DNA of 64,000 bases from Pseudonocardia sediminis (GTDB lineage: Bacteria > Actinomycetota > Actinomycetes > Mycobacteriales > Pseudonocardiaceae). Below are positions 27,858 through 37,949 of the stretch, one piece after another. How positions within the stretch are numbered: the stretch's first letter is position 1; the number at the start of each line of letters is the position of its first letter. The notes below the pieces were generated by a model that saw nothing but the letters and a program-made list of their open reading frames with translations, searched no databases and was not told where the DNA came from. The DNA is taken from NCBI RefSeq assembly GCF_004217185.1, contig NZ_SHKL01000001.1:1572001-1636000 (forward strand), given 5' to 3'. The position numbers and the translations under genes are program-made.

Positions 27858-28775
27858 ATGTCGATCGATGACGTGTTGCGCGACCAGGACGGGGTGATCA
27901 ACCGCCGCCAGGCGCTCGCCTGCGGGATGTCGGCCTCGACGGTCCGGCGGCGCCTCGCGAGCGGGGCCTGGACGGAGCTGCTGCCCGGTGTCTTCCTGGC
28001 CGGCGGGCACGTGCTCGGTGACCGGGCCCGGGTACGGGCGGCCTGGCTGTGGTGCGGGCCGTGGTCGGTGGTCACCGGCCTGGCCGCGGGCTTCTGGCTC
28101 GGCCTGGTCGGGCGGGCACCGGAGACGGTCGAGGTGACGGTGCCGCGCACGGTCACCCGCCGCTCGCGATCCGGGGTGCGGGTGCGGCGCCGCGATCTGG
28201 CGCCGGTCGACCGGGCACGGCTGGACGGGGTCGTCGTCGGCGCCGTCGCGGCCACGGTGCTCGAGACCGCGGCCGCCGTCCCGGACGGTGCCGCCGTCCT
28301 CGACCGGGCACTGCAGCAGCGACGGGTCCGCTTCTCGGACCTGTACCAGGCCTACTGCCGGATGCTGGGCTGCCCCGGTACGGCGCGGGCGGGAACGTTG
28401 CTGGTGGGGGCGGCCGATCGGGCGGACTCGGCACTGGAACGCAGGCTGGTCACCGCACTGAGACGGGCCGGGGTGACCGGGTTCGTCCTCGGCCACCGGT
28501 TCGACGGCCGGCCGATCGACCTGGCGTTCCCCGAGGTGCGGCTCGCCGTGGAGGTGGACGGCTGGGCCTGGCATGTCGACCCGGCCCGGTTCACCGCCGA
28601 CCGGGCCAAGGGCAACGCTCTGATCGCCGCCGGGTGGTTGCTGCTCCGGTTCACCTGGGCGGAGATCACCGATCGCCCGGACCGGGTCGTCGGGCAGATC
28701 GTCGCCGCCCTACAAGATCGGCGTGCCGGCAGCGGAACGCACCACATCCGGCGCGATCCGCTGCCGGGACGCTGA
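27858..28775 (+). CDS. AbiEi-like winged-helix protein with DUF559 endonuclease-like domain
   Basis: 305 residues. The N-terminus, with GVINRRQALACGMSASTVRRRL then WTELLPGVF, is the wHTH region found in AbiEi-type antitoxins and related proteins. The C-terminus, IDLAFPEVRLAVEVDGWAWH ... NALIAAGWLLLRFTW, is a DUF559/Vsr-like nuclease fold with the D...ExD arrangement. Such fusions are common in actinobacteria and usually stand alone. No AbiEii toxin is adjacent, so it is probably not a working type IV toxin-antitoxin pair. Its last 20 or so codons and stop are encoded by the second palindromic element (28713-28780), which suggests the tail was added or replaced by that element. Confidence 0.8.
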   Translation: MSIDDVLRDQDGVINRRQALACGMSASTVRRRLASGAWTELLPGVFLAGGHVLGDRARVRAAWLWCGPWSVVTGLAAGFWLGLVGRAPETVEVTVPRTVTRRSRSGVRVRRRDLAPVDRARLDGVVVGAVAATVLETAAAVPDGAAVLDRALQQRRVRFSDLYQAYCRMLGCPGTARAGTLLVGAADRADSALERRLVTALRRAGVTGFVLGHRFDGRPIDLAFPEVRLAVEVDGWAWHVDPARFTADRAKGNALIAAGWLLLRFTWAEITDRPDRVVGQIVAALQDRRAGSGTHHIRRDPLPGR

Positions 28776-28780
28776 TCATG
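28713..28780. repeat. Palindromic element, copy 2 (overlapping a gene 3' end)
   Basis: It shares CAAGATCG, GGCAGCGGAACGC, TCCGG-GCG and GATCATG in the same order and spacing as the copy at 27646-27714. GGCAGCGGA (28728-28736) pairs perfectly with TCCGCTGCC (28757-28765). The two copies flank the AbiEi/DUF559 gene. Confidence 0.75.
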
Positions 28781-28797
28781 GCGCGGACCGAGCCGGG

Positions 28798-29682
28798 TCA
28801 GCGGCCGAAGTCCTGGGTCCAGTAGTCGGCGTCGCCGGCCAGGCCGATGCCGATCGTGGTCAGGCTGCAGTCCTCGATGTTCTTGCGGTGGCCGGGGGAG
28901 TCCATCCAGGCCTGCACGACCGACGCGGCGTCGGGCTGGCCCTGGGCGATGTTCTCCGCGCCGGGAGACGGGTAGCCGGCCGCGGAGAGGCGGTCGACGA
29001 ACGAGCGGCCGTCCCGGCTGTCGTGGGAGAAGTAGCCGGCCGAGGCCATGTCCTCGCTGTGGCGTTGGGCCGCGGCGGTGATCCGCGGGTCGATCCGCAG
29101 GGCGCCGCACCCGGCGTCGGCGCGACGGTCGTTGGTCAGCGCGACGACCTCCGCCTCCGGGCCGGACGGTGCGGGCGCGGCCTCGTCGGTCTCCTCGGCC
29201 GCGACCGGGGAGCCCGTGTTCGGGGAGCCGGTGTCGGACGTCTCCGCCGCGACGGGCTCCACCGCCGGTTCCTCGACGACGGCCAGCGCGAGGGCGGCCA
29301 GCGCGTCGGAGGCGGGGGCGCCGGGAGCGAACGGGCCGACCGAGCCGGGGCGCGGGATCGCCGGTGCGGTGGCCTCCGTGGCCCCGCCGGCCGGGGCGCC
29401 GGATGGGCCGATGCCGGTCGGCCCGGTGCCGGTCGTCCCCGCCCCCGGGACGCCGGTGCCGGGGAAGGAGGCCGCGCCGGGGGACGAGGCCGCGCCGGGG
29501 GAGGCGGCGGTGGAATCGGCGGCCGGGACCAGGGCGGCGGTGGCCGTCGCGGGATCGTCTCCCGCGGGGAGAAGTGCAGGGGCGGACAACAGTGCGGCCA
29601 GCGCGAGGGTCGAGCCGACTACTACTCCGGTGAGCACGGTGCGTGCTCCCGGACGAACCTGGGGCGTTCGTCGTCGAGTCAC
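28798..29682 (-). CDS. Secreted CAP/SCP-domain protein
   Basis: 294 residues from GTG 29682. An N-terminal basic segment and a hydrophobic helix (signal peptide or anchor) come first. A low-complexity Ala/Pro/Gly/Thr linker of about 130 residues follows. The C-terminal CAP domain spans about 165-294, with VVALTNDRRADAGCGAL, AAAQRHSEDMASAGYFSH, GAENIAQGQ and WMDSPGHRKNI. CAP proteins are extracellular, with varied roles (lipid binding, nuclease-like fold, unknown). The longer start at 29739 would overlap acyP; GTG 29682 fits a -10 just upstream. Head-to-head with acyP. Confidence 0.85.
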   Translation of the reverse strand: MTRRRTPQVRPGARTVLTGVVVGSTLALAALLSAPALLPAGDDPATATAALVPAADSTAASPGAASSPGAASFPGTGVPGAGTTGTGPTGIGPSGAPAGGATEATAPAIPRPGSVGPFAPGAPASDALAALALAVVEEPAVEPVAAETSDTGSPNTGSPVAAEETDEAAPAPSGPEAEVVALTNDRRADAGCGALRIDPRITAAAQRHSEDMASAGYFSHDSRDGRSFVDRLSAAGYPSPGAENIAQGQPDAASVVQAWMDSPGHRKNIEDCSLTTIGIGLAGDADYWTQDFGR

Positions 29683-29689
29683 GGTCGGG

Positions 29690-29696
29690 TAACGTA
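29690..29696. promoter_or_regulatory. Shared symmetric -10 element of acyP and the CAP gene
   Basis: The sequence TAACGTA reads TAACGT on the plus strand (29690-29695) and TACGTT on the minus strand (29696-29691). The plus start codon (29705) is 9 nt and the minus start codon (29682) 8 nt beyond it. Both transcripts would be leaderless and use the same base pairs. Confidence 0.55.
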
Positions 29697-29704
29697 ACAG
29701 CACT

Positions 29705-29995
29705 GTGAGTAGCAACGATGATGCGACCGTTCGGCTCAACGCGTGGGTCCAGGGGACGGTACAAGGTGTGGGTTTCCGCTGGTGGACGCGATCGCGGGCG
29801 TTGGAGCTGGGGTTGGTCGGGCAGGCCCGGAACCTGTCCGACGGCCGTGTCGCCGTGATCGCGGAGGGTGATCGTCAGGCCTGTGACCGGCTGGTGGAGC
29901 TCCTGAACGGCGGCGGCACCCCGGGCCGGGTCGACGACGTCGCCGTCCAGTGGGGCGAGGCCACCGGCGCGTTCCACGGGTTCGTCGAGGCTTGA
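29705..29995 (+). CDS. acyP: Acylphosphatase
   Basis: 96 residues, standard size. It hydrolyses carboxyl-phosphate bonds such as acetyl phosphate. The catalytic arginine is Arg25 in GTVQGVGFRWWTR, and the asparagine that positions water is Asn43 in GQARNLSDGRV. GTG 29705 has no ribosome-binding site but a -10 element lies 9 nt upstream, so the mRNA is probably leaderless. acyP next to smc is a conserved arrangement in actinobacteria. Confidence 0.94.
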   Translation: MSSNDDATVRLNAWVQGTVQGVGFRWWTRSRALELGLVGQARNLSDGRVAVIAEGDRQACDRLVELLNGGGTPGRVDDVAVQWGEATGAFHGFVEA

Positions 29996-30134
29996 GCGGG
30001 GCCGGCCGCGGGATCCTGGCGCCCCGGGTTCTGTGACCGTCGCCGGTCCGGCCGCCCCGGGCTCCCGCGGTGCAGGCGGCCGGCCGGGTATCGCGCTGCG
30101 GCGCGGCAGGGCGGGGAGGCCGCGGCCCGCCGGA

Positions 30135-30140
30135 TACCCT
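30135..30140 (+). promoter_or_regulatory. Candidate -10 element of smc
   Basis: TACCCT in the context GGATACCCTGG, about 54 bp before the smc GTG. The same TACCCTGG string forms the -10 candidate of the DUF177 gene at 10311. Confidence 0.35.
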
Positions 30141-30194
30141 GGTCCATCCCCTGACCCCCCACCCCGCGGACCGATCTGCCGGAGAGCCCCGCCC

Positions 30195-33100
30195 GTGCAC
30201 CTGAAGAGCCTCACGATGAAGGGCTTCAAGTCCTTCGCCTCGGCCACCACGCTGCGCCTGGAGCCGGGCATCACGTGCGTCGTCGGGCCGAACGGGTCGG
30301 GCAAGTCCAACGTCGTCGACGCGATCAGCTGGGTCCTCGGCGAGCAGGGCGCCAAGGCGCTGCGCGGCGGCAAGATGGAGGACGTCATCTTCGCCGGCAC
30401 CTCCGGGCGCGCGCCGCTGGGCCGCGCCGAGGTCGTGCTGACCATCGACAACTCCGACGGCGCTCTGCCGATCGACTACTCCGAGGTCTCGATCACGCGC
30501 CGGATGTTCCGCGACGGCGCCGGCGAGTACGAGATCAACGGCTCCCGGGCCCGCCTGCTCGACGTCCAGGAGCTGTTGTCCGACTCCGGCATCGGCCGGG
30601 AGATGCACGTCGTGGTCGGGCAGGGGCAGCTGGACTCGGTGCTCGCCTCGAAGCCGGAGGACCGCCGCGCCTACATCGAGGAGGCCGCGGGCGTCCTCAA
30701 GCACCGCAAGCGCAAGGAGAAGGCGCTGCGGAAGCTGGACGCGATGCAGGCCAACCTCACACGCCTGACCGACCTCACCGCCGAGCTGCGGCGCGCGCTC
30801 AAGCCACTGGGCCGCCAGGCCGAGATCGCCCGCAAGGCCCAGGTCGTGCAGTCCGACCTGCGCGACGGGCGGCTGCGCCTGGCCGCCGACGACCTCGTCA
30901 CGTTGCGGGACGCGATCGCGCAGGAGGAGGCCGACGAGCAGGGCGCCCGCCGCCGCCGCGCCGAGGTGGAGGAGCAGCTGACCGCCGCCCGGGAGCGCCA
31001 GGACGAGCTGGAGCGCGCCCTGGCCGCGGACGCCCCGCGCCTGGCCGCGGCGCAGGACACCTGGTACCAGCTCTCCGCGCTGGCCGAGCGGCTGCGCGGC
31101 ACCGTCCGCCTGGCCCAGGAGCGGGCCCGGCACCTGTCCGAGGCCGGCGCCGACCGCACCCCGGGCCGCGACCCGGACGAGACCGACGCCGAGGCCGACG
31201 CCGTCGCCGAGCAGGAGGCCGAGCTCGTCGAAGGGGTCTCGCAGGCGCGGGTGCGGCTGGAGGAGGCCGTCGCGGAGAAGGCCGAGCGGGAGCGCACGCT
31301 CGCCGCCGCCGAGCGCGAGCACATGGCCGCGGTGCGCGCGATCGCCGACCGCAAGGCCGGGATCGCGACCCTCGCCGGCAAGGCCGACGCATTGCGCAGC
31401 GGCGCCGCGGCGACCGCCGAGGAGATCGAGCGGCTCTCGGAGGCCCTCGCCGAGGCCGGGATCCGGACCGAGGAGGCCGTCGCCGAGCTGGAGAACACCC
31501 GTGAGCAGCTGGGCGTCGAGGGCCCGGCCGACGGTGACGGCGGCTCGGACGACCTCGCCGAGCGCGTGGAGCAGGCCGCGAACGCGCACCGCACCGCACG
31601 GGAACGGGTCGCCGAGCTGGCAGGTCAGGAGCGCGACGCCGAGCAGCGGCGCGCGCACTGGCGGGCCCGGGTCGACGCACTGCAGGCCGGGCTGGTGCGC
31701 AAGGACGGCTCCGGCGCCCTGCTCGACGACGCCGGCGAGCACGTCCTCGGGGCCGTGGCCGAGCTGGTCACCGTGGAGCCGGACGCCCGCGCCGCGATCG
31801 CGGCCGTGCTCGGCGCGGTGGCCGACGGGGTCGCGGTCGGGTCGACGGCAGGTGCGGCACAGGCACTGCGGTCTCTGCGCGAACGCGACGCCGGCCGGGC
31901 CGCGCTCCTGGTCGGGGCCGGCGACGGCACGACCGGCCCGGATGGCGGAGGGGGCGCCGAGCCGGGCACCCACGCGTCCGCGTCCGGTGGTCGAGCCGGT
32001 GGCGGTTCGGTCGGGCTGCCGCCCGGTGAACCGCCGGCCGGTCGCTGGGCGTCGACGACGGTCACGGCGGCGGCGCCGCTGGCCGGGGCGCTCACCGCGT
32101 TGCTGCGCGACGTCGTCGTCGTCGGCTCGCTCGACGACGCGGCCCGGGTGGTCACGCAGCGTCCCGAGCTGACCGCCGTCACCACCGACGGCGACGTCCT
32201 CGGCGCGCACCGGGCGCACGGCGGGTCCGGCTCGGCGTCCGGGGCACTGGAGCTGCAGGCCTCGGTGGACGACGCGATCGCCGCGCGCTCCGGAGTCGAC
32301 GACGAGCTGGCCCGGCTCGGGCCCGCGCTGGAGGGCGCCCGCGACGGGGAGAAGGCCCGCGCCGTCGACCTCGAGGCCGCCCGCGCCGCCGCGACCGAGG
32401 CCGACCGCCGCCGCGCCGCGGCCGGGGCGCAGCTGGGGCGGCTCGAACAGGTCGTCGCCTCCGCCCGTGCCGAGGCGGCGCGCCTGCAGCAGCGCCGCGA
32501 CGCCGTCGAGTCCCGGCGGTCGGACTCGCTGCTCGCCCTCGAGGCCGCCGAGCACCAGCTCTCGCTGGCCGAGGACGTCCCCACCGACGACGAGCCGGAC
32601 ACCGAGCTGCGCGACGTCGCCGCCGAGCACGTCGACCGCGTCCGGTCCGAGGAGGTCGAGTGCCGGCTGGCGCTGCGCACCGCGGAGGAGCGTGCCCGGG
32701 CGATCACCGGGCGGGCCGACGCGCTGCGCCGCCAAGCGAGCGCCGAGCGTCAGGCCCGTGCCCGGCACGCCGCCGCCCGCGCCGAGCGCGAACGCGGCGC
32801 CGAGGTCGCGACGCTCGTCGTCGAGGCGGGGACGACGGCGTCGGAGCGGATCGAGGAGTCCCTGGCCCGCGCCGCGTCCGAGCGCGACGCCGTGCAGGCC
32901 GCCCGCGCCGAGCGGGAGCGCGCCTACACCGAGTCCCGCGAGACCGTCACCCGCCTGACCGCGCTGATGGAGAAGCTCACCGACTCCGTGCACCGCGACG
33001 AGGTCGCCCGCGCCCAGTCCCGGATGCGCCTGGAGCAGCTCACCGAGAAGGTCCTGGCCGACCACGGCATCGGCGTCGACGACCTCATCGCCGAGTACGG

Positions 33101-33857
33101 GCCCGACGTGCCGGTGCCGCCGTCGGACGCCGAGACCGCCGAGTACGAGGCGGCGCGCGAGCGCGGCGAGGACGTCACCGCGCCGCCGCCGATGCCCTAC
33201 GACCGCGCCGGCCAGGAACGACGGGTGCGCCGCGCGGAGAAGGACATGTCGCTGCTGGGGAAGGTGAACCCGCTCGCGCTGGAGGAGTTCGCCGCCCAGG
33301 AGGAGCGCTACAAGTTCCTCTCCACCCAGCTCGAGGACCTCAAGAACACCCGTCGTGACCTGCTCACCGTCGTCCGCGAGGTCGACGACAAGATCCTCGA
33401 GGTGTTCACCACCGCCTACTGGGACGTGGCGCGGGAGTTCGAGACCGTGTTCTCCACGCTGTTCCCCGGCGGCGAGGGACGGCTCGTGCTCACCGACCCC
33501 GACGACATGCTCACCACCGGCATCGAGGTGGAGGCGCGGCCCCCGGGGAAGAAGGTCAAGCGCCTGTCGCTGCTCTCCGGCGGGGAGCGCTCACTGACCG
33601 CGATGGCGCTGCTGGTGGCCATCTTCCGGGCCCGGCCGTCGCCGTTCTACGTGCTCGACGAGATCGAGGCCGCCCTCGACGACGTCAACCTGCGGCGGCT
33701 GATCAGCCTGATGGAGGAGCTGCGCGAGGCCAGCCAGCTCATCGTCATCACCCACCAGAAGCCGACGATGGAGGTCGCGGACGCGCTCTACGGCGTGTCC
33801 ATGCGCGGTGACGGCATCACCACGGTCATCTCCCAGCGGTTGCGGCCCGCGTCCTGA
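30195..33857 (+). CDS. smc: Chromosome segregation protein SMC
   Basis: 1220 residues, full length. SMC dimers with ScpAB compact and separate the chromosome. The N-terminal ATPase half begins HLKSLTMKGFKSFA with Walker A GPNGSGKS (residues 31-38). A long coiled coil (about 170-500) leads to the hinge (about 510-690), then a second coil. The C-terminal half has the signature LLSGGERSLTAMALL and Walker B FYVLDEIEAALDD. The hinge contains a Gly/Pro/Ser-rich insert of about 45 residues (around bases 31920-32050). GTG 30195 is chosen by the conserved start. ftsY follows. Confidence 0.97.
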   Translation: MHLKSLTMKGFKSFASATTLRLEPGITCVVGPNGSGKSNVVDAISWVLGEQGAKALRGGKMEDVIFAGTSGRAPLGRAEVVLTIDNSDGALPIDYSEVSITRRMFRDGAGEYEINGSRARLLDVQELLSDSGIGREMHVVVGQGQLDSVLASKPEDRRAYIEEAAGVLKHRKRKEKALRKLDAMQANLTRLTDLTAELRRALKPLGRQAEIARKAQVVQSDLRDGRLRLAADDLVTLRDAIAQEEADEQGARRRRAEVEEQLTAARERQDELERALAADAPRLAAAQDTWYQLSALAERLRGTVRLAQERARHLSEAGADRTPGRDPDETDAEADAVAEQEAELVEGVSQARVRLEEAVAEKAERERTLAAAEREHMAAVRAIADRKAGIATLAGKADALRSGAAATAEEIERLSEALAEAGIRTEEAVAELENTREQLGVEGPADGDGGSDDLAERVEQAANAHRTARERVAELAGQERDAEQRRAHWRARVDALQAGLVRKDGSGALLDDAGEHVLGAVAELVTVEPDARAAIAAVLGAVADGVAVGSTAGAAQALRSLRERDAGRAALLVGAGDGTTGPDGGGGAEPGTHASASGGRAGGGSVGLPPGEPPAGRWASTTVTAAAPLAGALTALLRDVVVVGSLDDAARVVTQRPELTAVTTDGDVLGAHRAHGGSGSASGALELQASVDDAIAARSGVDDELARLGPALEGARDGEKARAVDLEAARAAATEADRRRAAAGAQLGRLEQVVASARAEAARLQQRRDAVESRRSDSLLALEAAEHQLSLAEDVPTDDEPDTELRDVAAEHVDRVRSEEVECRLALRTAEERARAITGRADALRRQASAERQARARHAAARAERERGAEVATLVVEAGTTASERIEESLARAASERDAVQAARAERERAYTESRETVTRLTALMEKLTDSVHRDEVARAQSRMRLEQLTEKVLADHGIGVDDLIAEYGPDVPVPPSDAETAEYEAARERGEDVTAPPPMPYDRAGQERRVRRAEKDMSLLGKVNPLALEEFAAQEERYKFLSTQLEDLKNTRRDLLTVVREVDDKILEVFTTAYWDVAREFETVFSTLFPGGEGRLVLTDPDDMLTTGIEVEARPPGKKVKRLSLLSGGERSLTAMALLVAIFRARPSPFYVLDEIEAALDDVNLRRLISLMEELREASQLIVITHQKPTMEVADALYGVSMRGDGITTVISQRLRPAS

Positions 33858-33965
33858 CCCGTCCCGCCGCGGCGGCGCAGGCGCGACGGGAGCGGGACGG
33901 CCGGTCACGGCCGGTGCGCGCGTGGCGGCGAGACCGGTGTCGCCGGGTCGTGGCAGGGTGGCCGG

Positions 33966-35882
33966 GTGAGTACCCAGACCCTCTGGATCGTCGTCGCGGT
34001 CGTCGTCGCGGTGTTGCTGATCGCCGTCCTTCTCGGGCTGGTGATCGGCCGGCGTCGCCGGATCAGCCTGCGCGAGCGCGACGAGCAGGCGCTCGAGACC
34101 GGCGAGAAAGCCCCGCCCAAGGGCGGCACCTACCAGGCCGGGGGAGGGTTCAACTTCGCCTCCGGGACGGCGACCGCCCCCGAGCGGCCGACACCGGTGA
34201 CGCCGAAGGACACGCCGGCGAAGGACGCGCCCGCCAGGGACACGACCCCGAAGGACGGCGGCTCGGGCAAGGGCGCCGCCGTGGCCGGAGCCGCCGGTGC
34301 CGCGGTCGCGGGTGGCGCCGTCGCTGCCGGAAGTGCCGCCACCGCGCCGGAGCGCGAGCGCACCACCGACACCCCCCGCACCACCGACACCGATGCCCCC
34401 GAGGGCCGCACCACCGAGCTCCCGGCCCCCGCCACAGACGCCGGCACCACAGACGCCGGCACCACGGACGCCGGCACAGCAGGCGCCGGCACGACGGGCA
34501 CGGTGACCACTGCGCCCGGCACGGCCGACCCGGTCACGGGCGAGCCCACCACCACCGACACCGCCGACGACGTGCGCACCCCGCCGCGCGGCATGTCGAT
34601 CCCGGACGGCGCCACCGAGGCCCGTACCCCGCCGTCGGGCATCTCGATCGTCGACGCTCCGACCCCGCCGCGCGGCACCCCGGCGCTCCCGGACAGCCGG
34701 GTGATCGACACCGAGGAGGCCAGCAAGGACCCGGTCACCCGGCAGATCGACACCCGGACCGCGACCGCCCCGAGCGCACCGGCCGAGCCCGTCACCCGCG
34801 AGACCCCGGCCCCCGCGGAGACCGCTCCGGCGGACACCACGCCCGCGGACACGGCTCCGGTGGACACTCCGACCGAGGTCGTCCCGGCCCCGGCCGCGCC
34901 GGCCACCCCGGTCCCCGCGGACACCGCCCCGCCGGCCCCCGCGGTCCCGGAGGAGGACATCCCCTCGGCCGACGGGCGGCTCAACCGCCTGCGCGGACGG
35001 CTGTCGCGTTCGCGCTCGGGTCTCGGGCAGAGCCTGCTCGGCCTGCTCGGTGCCGGGCAGATGGACGAGGAGTCGTGGGAGGACGTCGAGGCGACGCTCC
35101 TGCAGGCCGACCTCGGCCCGGAGATGACCCAGGAGATCACCGACAAGCTGCGCGAGCAGCTCGCCGCCCGTGCCGTGCGTACGTCCGAGGCCGCCCGCGC
35201 GGTCCTGCACGACGTGCTCACCGAGGCGCTCGACACCAACCAGGACCGCTCGGTCCGGGTGCTGCCGCACGACGGCCGCCCGGCCGTGGTGCTGGTCGTC
35301 GGCGTGAACGGCACCGGAAAGACGACGACCACCGGCAAGCTCGCGCGCGTGCTCGTCGGCGGGGGCCACAAGGTCACCCTCGGCGCGGCCGACACGTTCC
35401 GTGCCGCCGCGGCCGAGCAGCTCGTCACCTGGGGCGAGCGCTCCGGGGCGTCGGTCGTCCGCGGGCCGGAGGGCTCCGACCCGGCCGCGGTCGCGTTCGA
35501 CGCCGTCAAGCGCGGCACCGCGGAGGGCGTCGACGCCGTGCTGCTCGACACCGCGGGCCGTCTGCACACCAAGACCGGCCTGATGGACGAGCTCGGCAAG
35601 GTCAAGCGCGTCGTGGAGAAGCAGGCCGCCGTGGACGAGGTGCTGCTCGTCCTGGACGCCACCACCGGGCAGAACGGTCTGACCCAGGCCCGGGTGTTCG
35701 GCGACGTCGTCAAGGTCACCGGGATCGCGCTGACGAAGCTCGACGGCACCGCCAAGGGCGGCATCGTGTTCCGGGTGCAGCGCGAGCTCGGGGTGCCGGT
35801 GAAGCTCGTCGGCCTCGGCGAGGGCCCGGACGACCTCGCGCCGTTCGAGCCGAAGGCGTTCGTCGACGCCCTGCTGGACTAG
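33966..35882 (+). CDS. ftsY: Signal recognition particle receptor FtsY
   Basis: 638 residues. An N-terminal membrane segment (residues 3-25) anchors the protein. A long Thr/Pro/Ala/Asp-rich linker (about 45-335) takes the place of the acidic A domain of other FtsY proteins. The N domain begins near residue 340. The GTPase motifs are GVNGTGKTTTTGKL (446 onward), DTAGR and TKLDGTAKGG. It receives SRP-ribosome complexes at the membrane; its partner Ffh is encoded 7 kb downstream. A strong hairpin follows the stop. The linker contains a 15-bp tandem repeat. Confidence 0.96.
   Translation: MSTQTLWIVVAVVVAVLLIAVLLGLVIGRRRRISLRERDEQALETGEKAPPKGGTYQAGGGFNFASGTATAPERPTPVTPKDTPAKDAPARDTTPKDGGSGKGAAVAGAAGAAVAGGAVAAGSAATAPERERTTDTPRTTDTDAPEGRTTELPAPATDAGTTDAGTTDAGTAGAGTTGTVTTAPGTADPVTGEPTTTDTADDVRTPPRGMSIPDGATEARTPPSGISIVDAPTPPRGTPALPDSRVIDTEEASKDPVTRQIDTRTATAPSAPAEPVTRETPAPAETAPADTTPADTAPVDTPTEVVPAPAAPATPVPADTAPPAPAVPEEDIPSADGRLNRLRGRLSRSRSGLGQSLLGLLGAGQMDEESWEDVEATLLQADLGPEMTQEITDKLREQLAARAVRTSEAARAVLHDVLTEALDTNQDRSVRVLPHDGRPAVVLVVGVNGTGKTTTTGKLARVLVGGGHKVTLGAADTFRAAAAEQLVTWGERSGASVVRGPEGSDPAAVAFDAVKRGTAEGVDAVLLDTAGRLHTKTGLMDELGKVKRVVEKQAAVDEVLLVLDATTGQNGLTQARVFGDVVKVTGIALTKLDGTAKGGIVFRVQRELGVPVKLVGLGEGPDDLAPFEPKAFVDALLD
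34434..34493 (+). repeat. Four tandem 15-bp repeats in the FtsY linker
   Basis: Unit ACAGACGCCGGCACC at 34434, 34449, 34464 and 34479; the first two are identical and the others have drifted. Encodes repeating Thr-Asp-Ala-Gly-Thr in the disordered linker, so copy number could vary without harm. Confidence 0.85.
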
Positions 35883-35890
35883 CCGCCGTC

Positions 35891-35926
35891 ACCGCCCGTT
35901 CGTGACCGTGCTCACGAACGGGCGGT
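35891..35926 (+). terminator. Hairpin after ftsY
   Basis: ACCGCCCGTTCGTGA (35891-35905) pairs perfectly with TCACGAACGGGCGGT (35912-35926) over a 6-base loop. It lies 8 bp after the ftsY stop. No T-tract, but the 15-bp stem is strong. Confidence 0.7.
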
Positions 35927-35961
35927 GTCCGTCCGGTGACCGAGCGCACTTGTCCGTTCGG

Positions 35962-36009
35962 GTAACTCCGATGTAACGCCGGACGGCGCCTCGTTCACGT
36001 CCCCGCAAC
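35962..36009 (+). promoter_or_regulatory. Candidate GlnR boxes upstream of amtB1
   Basis: GTAAC-N6-GTAAC (35962-35977) and TTCAC-N6-GCAAC (35994-36009) resemble GlnR half-site pairs (gTnAc-N6-GaAAc). GlnR controls amtB-glnK-glnD in streptomycetes and mycobacteria. The second amtB has a related arrangement at 40390-40426. Confidence 0.6.
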
Positions 36010-36096
36010 GGGGACGGTCGCTGTCCGAAATACACCGCTCCCAGGATTCTCTCAGCTGCCGCGACCATCCGCGGCGTCGAGAGGGAGGGAGTTGCA

Positions 36097-37835
<1,739 letters not shown>

Positions 37836-37848
37836 AGTACATGATCGA

Positions 37849-37891
37849 AGCCGGGCCCGTCGCACCCCCACCGGATGCGACGGGCCCGGCT
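37849..37891 (+). terminator. Hairpin after glnK1
   Basis: GCCGGGCCCGTCGCA (37850-37864) pairs perfectly with TGCGACGGGCCCGGC (37876-37890). It separates amtB1-glnK1 from glnD, so glnD may be transcribed at a lower level or from its own start. Confidence 0.7.
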
Positions 37892-37949
37892 CGCCTTCCG
37901 ACCCCGGGCCGGGTCACGGGGTCACGTCACGGAGAGAGCTGGTCGGGGA

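Noticed and set aside
27858-28775. AbiE-type toxin-antitoxin system
   Set aside because: The AbiEi-like gene has no AbiEii nucleotidyltransferase next to it; the neighbours are kdpE and a CAP gene.
29736-33065. 1109-codon minus-strand frame opposite acyP and smc
   Set aside because: Antisense shadow of smc heptads; no motifs.
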